A stretch of 5,208 nucleotides of DNA from Ramlibacter sp. GTDB lineage: Bacteria; Pseudomonadota; Gammaproteobacteria; Burkholderiales; Burkholderiaceae_C. Location: the NCBI GenBank assembly GCA_025351615.1, contig JANXVP010000525.1:1-5208 (forward strand), read 5' to 3'. The notes beneath the pieces are model-generated. The model was not told the origin of the DNA. It was given only the letters and a program-made list of their open reading frames with translations, and searched no databases. This document shows, in pieces, positions 1 to 5,208 of the stretch. Position 1 is the stretch's first letter, and each line of letters starts with the position of its first letter. The position numbers and the translations under genes are program-made.

Positions 1-1
1 C

Positions 2-889
2 CAGTCGCTGGGCCTGACCGAAGTGGCTTTCCAGAACGCGCTGGCCTATGCCAAGGACCGCATCCAGATGCGCTCCCTGTCCGGCGTCAAGGCCAAGGAC
101 AAGCCGGCCGACCCGATCATCGTGCACCCCGACGTGCGCAAGATGCTGCTGACGGCGAAGGCGTATGCCGAGGGCGGCCGCGCGCTGGCCATCTTCTGCA
201 CGCTGCTGCTCGACAAGGAACTGCACCATCCCGACGAAAAGGTGCGCAAGGACAGCGCCGAACTGGTTGCGCTGCTGACGCCGATCGTCAAGGCCTTCAT
301 CACCGACAACGGCCACATCGCCACCAACGCCTGCATGCAGGTGTTCGGCGGCCACGGCTACATCGCGGAATGGGGCATGGAGCAGTTCGTGCGCGACAAC
401 CGCATCAACATGATCTACGAAGGCACCAACACCATCCAGTCGCTGGACCTGTTGGGCCGCAAGGTGCTGGGCAATAACGGCGCCACGCTGAAGAAATTCG
501 GCAAGCTCGTCGCCCAGCTGGTGGAAGAAGAGGGCGTGAACGAGCAAATGGCCGAGTTCATCAATCCGGTCGCCCTTCTTGGCGAGCAGATGACCAAGTT
601 CACCACCGAAATCGGCTTTAAGGGCTTTCAGAACCCGGACGAAGTGGGCGCCGCGGCGGTCGACTACCTGCGGGTTGCCGGTCACCTGGTGTTCGGGTAT
701 TTCTGGGCCCGGATGGCGCAGGTGGCATTGCGCGAGATCGCGGCGGGCAATACGGACCCGTTCTACAAGGCCAAGCTGCAGACCGCGCGCTTCTATTTCG
801 CCAAGCTGTTCCCGGAAACCGTTATGTTGATGCGCACGGCGCGCGGCGGTGCAAAGGTCCTGATGGACACGCAAGAGGCGCTGGCGTGA
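2..889 (+). CDS. fadE: Acyl-CoA dehydrogenase, C-terminal half (5' end outside window)
   Basis: This is a flavoenzyme that introduces the trans-2 double bond into acyl-CoA, the first step of beta-oxidation; it is presumably cytoplasmic and passes electrons to ETF. The reading frame is open from the left edge (it begins QSLGLTEVAFQ), so the GTG at 23 is an internal valine and not a start. About 295 residues are present, roughly half of the ~600 residues usual for the long FadE-like family of Burkholderiales. Visible landmarks, numbered in this fragment, are a QVFGGHGY flavin/acyl-contact segment near residues 113-120 and IYEGTNTIQ near 138-146. By family knowledge the glutamate of YEGT (residue 140, codon 419-421) is the catalytic base. 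The last ~130 residues match the extra helical C-terminal domain of this long subfamily. The stop TGA overlaps the next gene's start. Chain-length specificity cannot be read from this half. The family call is secure; the symbol is by role. Confidence 0.93.
   Translation, partial: QSLGLTEVAFQNALAYAKDRIQMRSLSGVKAKDKPADPIIVHPDVRKMLLTAKAYAEGGRALAIFCTLLLDKELHHPDEKVRKDSAELVALLTPIVKAFITDNGHIATNACMQVFGGHGYIAEWGMEQFVRDNRINMIYEGTNTIQSLDLLGRKVLGNNGATLKKFGKLVAQLVEEEGVNEQMAEFINPVALLGEQMTKFTTEIGFKGFQNPDEVGAAAVDYLRVAGHLVFGYFWARMAQVALREIAAGNTDPFYKAKLQTARFYFAKLFPETVMLMRTARGGAKVLMDTQEALA
873..878 (+). promoter_or_regulatory. Shine-Dalgarno for the dehydrogenase/hydratase gene
   Basis: AAGAGG lies 7 nt upstream of the GTG at 886, inside the end of the upstream dehydrogenase gene. 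This good match and spacing is the main reason for choosing GTG 886 over the alternative GTG at 904. The GTGA start/stop overlap suggests translational coupling. Confidence 0.6.
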
Positions 890-3333
890 CGTCGGGTTTT
901 CGCGTGAAGAAGGTCGCCGTGCTCGGCGCGGGGGTGATGGGCGCGCAGATTGCGGCCCACCTCGTGAACGTCAGGGTTCCGGTGCTGCTGTTCGACCTGC
1001 CGGCGCCCACGGACGCGGCATCGGCCGCGTTGCCGTCCAAAAATTCCATCGTGGCCAAAGCCGTCGAGGGCCTGAAGAAGCTCAAGCCCGCGCCGCTCGG
1101 CCTGGCCGAGGATGCGGCGCTGATCGGACAGGCGAACTACGAGGAGCACCTGGAGCAGCTGAAGGACTGCGACCTCGTCATCGAGGCCATCGCCGAGCGC
1201 ATGGACTGGAAGCTGGCCCTCTACCGCAAGATCGCGCCCTTCGTCGCGCCGCACGCCATCCTGGCGTCGAACACGTCCGGCCTGTCGATCACGAAGCTGA
1301 GCGAAGCGCTGCCCGAGGAGATGAAGCACCGCTTCTGCGGCATCCATTTTTTCAATCCTCCGAGGTACATGTCCCTGGTGGAGCTGATCGCTGCACCCAG
1401 TACCGAGCCCCAGGTCCTCGATGACCTGGAAACCTTTGTCACCACCGGACTCGGCAAGAGCGTGGTGCGGGCCAGGGACACGCCCAACTTCATCGCCAAC
1501 CGGATTGGCATCGCCGGCCTGCTGGCGACCATGAAGGAGGTCGAGAAGTCCGGCCTGACTTACGACGTGGTGGACGATCTCACCGGCAAGAAGATGGGCC
1601 GCGCCAGTTCGGGCACCTTCCGGACCGCGGACGTTGTGGGACTCGACACGCTGGGTCATGTGATCAGGACGCTGCAGGACACGCTCGACGAAAAGAGCGA
1701 CCCCTTCTATGCGAGCTTCGCGACGCCTGAAGTTCTCAAGGTACTGCTGGAGAAGGGCAACCTGGGGCAGAAAAGCAATGCCGGCTTCTACAAGAAGGCC
1801 GGGCGCGACGTGCTGCGCTTCGAGCTTGAAAGCGGCGACTACGTCCCCGGTGGACAGAAGGGTGACGAGGTCTATGCCCGCATGCTGAAGAAGCCGGCGG
1901 CCGAGCGCCTGAAGCTGCTGCGCGAATCCCGGGGGCCGCAGGGGCAGTTCCTGTGGGCGATCCTGCGCAACAGCTTTCACTACGCGGCGGTTCATCTCGC
2001 CGCGATCGCGGACACCGCGCGCGACGTCGATTTCGCGATGCGCTGGGGGTTCGGCATGCAGCAGGGACCGTTCGAACTCTGGCAGGAAGCCGGCTGGCTG
2101 CAGGTGGCCCAGTGGATCCAGGACGACATCAAAGCCGGCAAGACGCTGTCGGATGCGCCGCTGCCGGACTGGGTCTTCAGCGGCGCCGTGGCTGAAGCCG
2201 GAGGTGTTCACACGCCTGCAGGCTCCTGGAATCCGACGACCAGAAAGTTCGAGCCGCGCCGGCTGCTGCCGGTGCATGCGCGCCAGCTGTTTCCCGAAGC
2301 GTTGCTGGGCAGCCAGCCGAAAGATTCGAGGACGGCCGGCCAGACGCTGCACGAAGACGCCGGTATCCGGCTGTGGACTCTCGACGAGAACGCGGCTGGC
2401 CCCGCCGGTGGCCGGGTGCTGATCGCGAGCATCAAGACGAAGATGCATGCCATCAGTCCCGAGGTGTGCGAAGGCCTGCAGCAGGCGGTGGAGCTGGCCG
2501 AGAAGAACTTCCAGGGACTGGTGATCTGGTCCGGCGATGACCCCTTCAGCGTGGGCGCCGACCTGCAGGCCATGCTGCCCGCATTCATGGCGGTCGGCGT
2601 GGGCGCAGTGGACGACGCCGAGCAGTTCATGCAGCAAACGATGCTGCGCATGCGCTACGCGTCGGTGCCCGTGATTTCTGCCGTCCGCGGCCTGGCGTTG
2701 GGCGGGGGCTGCGAGGTCGCCGCCTATTCGGCGCGCCGCGTCGTCGCAATGGAAAGCTACATGGGCCTGGTCGAAGTCGGTGTCGGGCTGGTGCCCGGCG
2801 CGGGCGGGCTGACTTACATCGCGCGCCGCGCCGCCGAGAACCAGGCGCTGACGACGCACAAGGATCTCCTGCCTTTCCTCACCGAGGGCTTTTCGGCCGC
2901 GGCCATGGCCAAGGTCGGGACGAGCGCGCTGGAGTCGCGCAAGCTTGGCTACCTGCTGGACAGCGACATCGTCGTTCCAAACAAGGACGAGTTGCTGTTC
3001 GTTGCCATCCATGAAGCCAGCGCGATGTCCACCGCCGGCTACCGGCCGCCCGTCAAGCGCCAGTTCCCGGTGGCGGGGCGCAGCGGCAAGGCCACCATCC
3101 AGGGCCAGCTGGTGAACCTGCGCGATGGCGGCTTCATCAGCCGGCATGACTTTCACATCGCGTCGCTGATCGCCGGCGTCGTCACCGGCGGCGATGTCGA
3201 CGCCGGCACGCTGGTGACCGAGGAGTACCTGATGGCGCTGGAGCGCAGGGCCTTCTGCTCGCTGATCGTCCATCCCAAGACCCAGGAGCGGATCCTGGGA
3301 ATGCTGTCGACGGGCAAGCCCGTTAGAAACTAG
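886..3333 (+). CDS. fadB: Fused 3-hydroxyacyl-CoA dehydrogenase / enoyl-CoA hydratase (dehydrogenase-first, FadN/FadB'-like)
   Basis: This bifunctional enzyme hydrates trans-2-enoyl-CoA and oxidises the L-3-hydroxyacyl-CoA with NAD+, steps two and three of beta-oxidation. The 815-aa product starts with a Rossmann NAD site, GAGVMG at residues 14-19. It then has SNTSG (128-132) and HFFNP with catalytic His154, followed by Glu166 at the usual 12-residue spacing of the His-Glu dyad. NFIANR (201-206) opens the first C-terminal dehydrogenase domain, and a second such domain lies near 354-420. A crotonase domain follows from about 505: oxyanion-hole segments FSVGADL (554-560) and GLALGGGCE (602-610), with Glu610 and Glu630 20 residues apart, as in known hydratases. 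Both active sites therefore look intact. The domain order is the reverse of E. coli FadB (hydratase first) and matches Bacillus FadN and Ralstonia/Cupriavidus FadB'. The GTG start overlaps the upstream stop by 4 bp. The end is a TAG followed at once by an in-frame TAA. Confidence 0.95.
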   Translation: MTSGFRVKKVAVLGAGVMGAQIAAHLVNVRVPVLLFDLPAPTDAASAALPSKNSIVAKAVEGLKKLKPAPLGLAEDAALIGQANYEEHLEQLKDCDLVIEAIAERMDWKLALYRKIAPFVAPHAILASNTSGLSITKLSEALPEEMKHRFCGIHFFNPPRYMSLVELIAAPSTEPQVLDDLETFVTTGLGKSVVRARDTPNFIANRIGIAGLLATMKEVEKSGLTYDVVDDLTGKKMGRASSGTFRTADVVGLDTLGHVIRTLQDTLDEKSDPFYASFATPEVLKVLLEKGNLGQKSNAGFYKKAGRDVLRFELESGDYVPGGQKGDEVYARMLKKPAAERLKLLRESRGPQGQFLWAILRNSFHYAAVHLAAIADTARDVDFAMRWGFGMQQGPFELWQEAGWLQVAQWIQDDIKAGKTLSDAPLPDWVFSGAVAEAGGVHTPAGSWNPTTRKFEPRRLLPVHARQLFPEALLGSQPKDSRTAGQTLHEDAGIRLWTLDENAAGPAGGRVLIASIKTKMHAISPEVCEGLQQAVELAEKNFQGLVIWSGDDPFSVGADLQAMLPAFMAVGVGAVDDAEQFMQQTMLRMRYASVPVISAVRGLALGGGCEVAAYSARRVVAMESYMGLVEVGVGLVPGAGGLTYIARRAAENQALTTHKDLLPFLTEGFSAAAMAKVGTSALESRKLGYLLDSDIVVPNKDELLFVAIHEASAMSTAGYRPPVKRQFPVAGRSGKATIQGQLVNLRDGGFISRHDFHIASLIAGVVTGGDVDAGTLVTEEYLMALERRAFCSLIVHPKTQERILGMLSTGKPVRN

Positions 3334-3338
3334 TAACC

Positions 3339-3385
3339 TTGCGGGACAGATCAATCATTGCGAAGCAATTTTGCTCTGTCCTCAA
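3339..3385 (+). other. Predicted long hairpin in repeat copy 1
   Basis: The outer arms GGACAGA (3344-3350) and TCTGTCC (3375-3381) are perfect inverse complements. Inside them CAA (3352-3354) pairs TTG (3371-3373), and ATTGC (3357-3361) pairs GCAAT (3365-3369) around a GAA loop. TTG (3339-3341) can pair CAA (3383-3385) at the base. There is no T-run after the stem, so it does not look like an intrinsic terminator. A role in mRNA processing or stability is possible but not shown. Confidence 0.7.
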
Positions 3386-3398
3386 CCGATCAAAAGCC

Positions 3399-3445
3399 TT
3401 GCGGGACAGACCAATCATTGCGAAGCAATGTTGCTCTGCCCTCAA
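3399..3445 (+). other. Predicted long hairpin in repeat copy 2, just upstream of the thiolase ribosome site
   Basis: The apical stem is a perfect 6-bp CATTGC (3416-3421) / GCAATG (3425-3430) with a GAA loop. It continues with CAA/TTG past a bulged T, then CAGA (3407-3410) with TCTG (3435-3438), GGG (3403-3405) with CCC (3439-3441) past a bulged A, and TTG/CAA at the base. That gives about 19 pairs over 47 nt. The stem ends 6 nt before the AGGA at 3452, so the ribosome site is outside the hairpin. No T-run follows. Confidence 0.7.
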
Positions 3446-3451
3446 CAGACC

Positions 3452-3455
3452 AGGA
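3452..3455 (+). promoter_or_regulatory. Shine-Dalgarno for the thiolase gene
   Basis: AGGA lies 4 nt before the ATG at 3460. It sits in the last bases of repeat copy 2, where copy 1 has AAAA, so only the second copy carries it. It supports ATG 3460 as the start rather than the in-frame TTG codons inside the repeats. Confidence 0.6.
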
Positions 3456-3459
3456 CGAT

Positions 3460-4665
3460 ATGAAGCAAATTCAAGACGCCTACATCGTTGCCGCGACCCG
3501 CACGCCGATCGGACGCTCGCATCGCGGGTTCTTGCGCAACACGCGGCCGGACGATTTGCTGGCGACCACGTTGCGCGCCGCACTGGCGCAAGTGCCCGGG
3601 CTGGATCCGTCGGCGATCGAGGACGTGATCTGCGGCTGCGCGATTCCGGAAGCCCAGCAGGGACTGAACGTCGCGCGCATCGGGGCAGTGCTGGCGGGAT
3701 TGCCCAAGAGCGTCGGCGGCATCACGGTCAACCGCTTCTGTGCGTCCGGCCTCTCGGCGGTCCAGATGGCGGCGGACAGGATTCGTGTCGGCGAGGCGGA
3801 CGTGATGATTGCCGCCGGCACCGAGAGCATGAGCATGGTGCCGATGATGGGCAACTCGCCTTCGTTGTCACCCACCATTTTCAGCAACCCAGATGACATC
3901 GAGCGCTACGGCATCGCCTACGGCATGGGACTGACGGCCGAGAAGGTGGCGCAGCAGTGGAAGGTGTCCCGCGCCGCGCAGGACGAATTCGCATACCGCT
4001 CCCACATGAAGGCGCTGGCGGCCATGAAAGCCGGCGAGTTCGCCGACGAAATCACGCCGGTCGAGGTCGCCGAGCGCTCCGTCGACCTCGATTCGGCCGA
4101 AGTGTCGGTCCGGACCCGCACGGTCGACCTCGATGAGGGCGCACGGCCCGATACGACCGTCGAGGGCCTGGCAAAACTGACGACGGTTTTCACCGCGCGC
4201 GGTTCGGTGACGGCCGGCAACAGCTCGCAGACCTCGGATGGCGCCGGTGCGCTGGTCCTGGCCAGCGAAGCCGCCATCCAGCGCTTCGGCCTGAAGCCGC
4301 TGGCCCGCTTCGTCAGCTATGCCAGCCGCGGCGTGCCGCCGCACCTCATGGGAATCGGTCCGATCGAGGCCATCCCCGCCGCGTTGCGGTACGCCGGGCT
4401 GAAGCAGCAGGACATCGACTGGATCGAGCTGAATGAAGCGTTTGCCGCGCAGTCGCTGGCAGTCATCGCCACGCTCGGACTCGATCCTGCCAAGGTCAAC
4501 CCGATGGGAGGCGCCATTGCCCTGGGTCATCCGCTGGGCGCCACCGGCGCGATCCGTTCTGCGACAGTGGTTCACGCCCTGCGGCGCAAGAATCTGAAGT
4601 ACGCGATGGTGACCATGTGCGTCGGCATGGGACAGGGCGCCGCGGGCATCTTCGAACGGGTTTGA
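3460..4665 (+). CDS. fadA: Acetyl-CoA C-acyltransferase (3-ketoacyl-CoA thiolase)
   Basis: This thiolase cleaves 3-ketoacyl-CoA with CoA to give acetyl-CoA and the shortened acyl-CoA, the last step of the cycle. The protein has 401 residues, normal for the family. From ATG 3460 it opens MKQIQDAYIVAATRTPIG, the typical thiolase N-terminus. Active-site elements are all present: nucleophile Cys94 in NRFCASGLSAV (91-101), NEAFA (325-329), His357 in GHPLGATGA (356-364), and the second cysteine Cys387 in CVGMGQG (387-393). The frame stays open upstream through the repeats to the stop at 3334-3336, giving a spurious 34-residue extension from a TTG at 3358. This is rejected because ATG 3460 has an AGGA site and fits the family length. 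The gene follows the dehydrogenase/hydratase, the pairing that forms the multienzyme complex in E. coli; such a complex here is inference. An acetoacetyl-CoA-specific biosynthetic thiolase is less likely given the context. Confidence 0.95.
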   Translation: MKQIQDAYIVAATRTPIGRSHRGFLRNTRPDDLLATTLRAALAQVPGLDPSAIEDVICGCAIPEAQQGLNVARIGAVLAGLPKSVGGITVNRFCASGLSAVQMAADRIRVGEADVMIAAGTESMSMVPMMGNSPSLSPTIFSNPDDIERYGIAYGMGLTAEKVAQQWKVSRAAQDEFAYRSHMKALAAMKAGEFADEITPVEVAERSVDLDSAEVSVRTRTVDLDEGARPDTTVEGLAKLTTVFTARGSVTAGNSSQTSDGAGALVLASEAAIQRFGLKPLARFVSYASRGVPPHLMGIGPIEAIPAALRYAGLKQQDIDWIELNEAFAAQSLAVIATLGLDPAKVNPMGGAIALGHPLGATGAIRSATVVHALRRKNLKYAMVTMCVGMGQGAAGIFERV

Positions 4666-4670
4666 ACGGG
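4651..4670. repeat. 10-bp near-perfect tandem duplication across the thiolase stop
   Basis: TTCGAACGGG (4651-4660) is followed directly by TTTGAACGGG (4661-4670), with one mismatch. The stop TGA at 4663-4665 lies within the second copy, where copy 1 reads as sense codons. It may be a small replication-slippage product; chance is also possible at this size. Confidence 0.5.
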
Positions 4671-4676
4671 TGACGA

Positions 4677-5208
4677 ATGATTGAACATGTTTTCGACGAG
4701 GCCGTGCTGCTGGAGCCGGCGGGCGAAGGTGTCTGGCATGGTCGCACCAACGCCGCCTACGGGAACATGATCGGGCCTTTCGGCGGCATGACCGCGGCCC
4801 AGGCCCTCAACGCGGTGTTGCAGCATCCGAAGCGGCTGGGCGACCCGATCGCATTGACGGTGAACTTCGCAGCTGCGCTGTCCGAAGGGCCTTTCGCGGT
4901 GACCGCCAGGCCGGCCCGCACCAACCGCTCCACCCAGCACTGGGTCATCGAAATGCAGCAAGGCGGCGAAGCCGTGCTGACGGCAACTGCCTTCTTCGGT
5001 CTGCGTCGCGGCACCTGGAGCGCGGACGAACATTCCATGCCCGAGGTTCCGGCCCCTTCCGCCGTGCCCCAGACACACGGCATGGCCCGGGTGGAATGGG
5101 TCAAGCGCTACGAGATGCGTTTCGTCGAAGGCTCGATCCCGACCGAATGGAACGGACAGGATCAAGGCACCAGCCGGACCCGGCTGTGGTTTCGCGACAA
5201 TCCGGCGC
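4677..5208 (+). CDS. Acyl-CoA thioesterase-like protein (TesB / 4HBT_3 type), N-terminal part
   Basis: The product probably hydrolyses acyl-CoA to free acid and CoA in the cytoplasm. The frame runs open from ATG 4677 through the right edge, giving 177 residues; full-length double-hotdog relatives are about 260-290. The segment GPFGGMTAAQAL (33-44) resembles the FGG-x-AQAL helix start of the first hotdog domain of TesB-like proteins. TVNFAAALSEGPF (61-73) and the later strands (to about residue 110) complete that domain. RTRLWFRDNPA (167-177) resembles the start of the second domain, where the catalytic Asp/Thr/Gln of E. coli TesB would lie, so catalysis cannot be verified here. The start is bounded by an in-frame TGA at 4671-4673. 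The preceding Shine-Dalgarno is weak (GGGTGA at 4668-4673 is the best candidate). The gene lies 11 bp after the thiolase stop and is likely co-transcribed and perhaps coupled. Substrate is unknown. Confidence 0.8.
   Translation, partial: MIEHVFDEAVLLEPAGEGVWHGRTNAAYGNMIGPFGGMTAAQALNAVLQHPKRLGDPIALTVNFAAALSEGPFAVTARPARTNRSTQHWVIEMQQGGEAVLTATAFFGLRRGTWSADEHSMPEVPAPSAVPQTHGMARVEWVKRYEMRFVEGSIPTEWNGQDQGTSRTRLWFRDNPA

Larger units (their letters stand above)
3337..3456. repeat. Two tandem copies of a 60-bp hairpin-forming unit
   Basis: Copy 1 (3337-3396) and copy 2 (3397-3456) abut exactly and match at 52 of 60 positions. The first 50 bp differ at only three sites (3351/3411, 3370/3430, 3379/3439), and the divergence concentrates in the last 14 bp. 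Both begin CCTTGCGGGACAGA and contain ATTGCGAAGCAAT, a short palindrome around GAA. G+C is about 47% in copy 1 and 55% in copy 2, below the neighbouring genes. The block fills nearly the whole gap between the two genes. There is no spacer between copies, which argues against CRISPR. A dispersed REP-like or MITE-derived element duplicated in place is the likeliest explanation (inference). A local duplication of a unique leader segment is the alternative. Confidence 0.93.

Noticed and set aside
23..25. GTG at 23 as the true start of the first gene
   Set aside because: The frame is open to the window edge and the preceding residues (QSLGLTE) match the conserved interior of acyl-CoA dehydrogenases. 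The gene is simply cut by the edge.
793..3354. An 853-codon open frame on the minus strand opposite the dehydrogenase/hydratase gene
   Set aside because: Its codons are exact complements of the sense codons, so it stops only where the sense gene uses TTA, CTA or TCA, which are rare in this G+C-rich gene. The translation is rich in Arg/His/Gln/Ala and shows no recognisable domain. The sense frame has full family motifs.
3337..3456. CRISPR array
   Set aside because: There are only two copies, they abut without spacers, the unit is 60 bp, and there is no cas gene nearby.
3358..3459. N-terminal extension of the thiolase from TTG 3358
   Set aside because: It is translated from repeat DNA, lacks a ribosome site, and would add 34 residues before a normal thiolase N-terminus. 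ATG 3460 has AGGA at 4-nt spacing.
3334..3459. Internal promoter for the thiolase gene
   Set aside because: I tried the TTGCGA and TTGCTC hexamers in both repeat copies as -35 elements. None has a convincing TATAAT-like -10 element at about 17 bp spacing.
3399..3460. Intrinsic terminator between the dehydrogenase/hydratase and thiolase genes
   Set aside because: The hairpins are long, but neither is followed by a run of T, and the downstream gene follows within 15 nt of copy 2's stem.
3339..3896. A 185-codon plus-strand frame starting in the repeat and crossing into the thiolase gene
   Set aside because: It is out of frame with the thiolase, and the product is a low-complexity Arg/Gly/Ala-rich shadow.
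3868..4575. A 235-codon minus-strand frame opposite the thiolase gene
   Set aside because: It is the same codon-complement shadow; it ends at 3868-3870, where the sense gene uses a rare TCA serine codon. The protein has no recognisable motif.

Overview
The window is a stretch of bacterial chromosome carrying a fatty acid beta-oxidation gene cluster, with all genes on the + strand. The strong G/C preference at third codon positions and the protein types point to a beta-proteobacterium of the order Burkholderiales, probably Comamonadaceae (Variovorax/Polaromonas/Ramlibacter-like). These types are a long FadE-like acyl-CoA dehydrogenase, a dehydrogenase-first fused FadB, a FadA thiolase and a TesB-like thioesterase. 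The placement comes from remembered family resemblance, not from a search.

Layout: (1) 2-889 is the 3' half of an acyl-CoA dehydrogenase gene, cut by the left window edge. (2) 886-3333 is a complete 815-aa 3-hydroxyacyl-CoA dehydrogenase/enoyl-CoA hydratase, coupled to the first gene by a 4-bp GTGA overlap. (3) 3334-3459 is the only real intergenic gap. It is almost filled by two tandem copies of a 60-bp unit (3337-3396 and 3397-3456), each able to fold into a long imperfect hairpin with a GAA loop. (4) 3460-4665 is a complete 401-aa acetyl-CoA acyltransferase (thiolase). (5) From 4677 to the right edge is the first 177 residues of an acyl-CoA thioesterase-like protein, 11 bp after the thiolase stop.

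Together the genes supply the core beta-oxidation cycle: oxidation of acyl-CoA to enoyl-CoA, hydration and second oxidation by the fused enzyme, and thiolytic release of acetyl-CoA. The thioesterase could relieve CoA trapping or hydrolyse dead-end acyl-CoAs. The spacing suggests one operon. The repeat block between the dehydrogenase/hydratase and thiolase genes is the one feature ordinary gene content does not explain, and could affect mRNA stability or relative expression of the two.

The enzymes are ordinary members of known families. I see no evidence of a novel multi-gene system, RNA gene, CRISPR array, transposase, promoter or intrinsic terminator. The most interesting item is the hairpin-forming tandem repeat.
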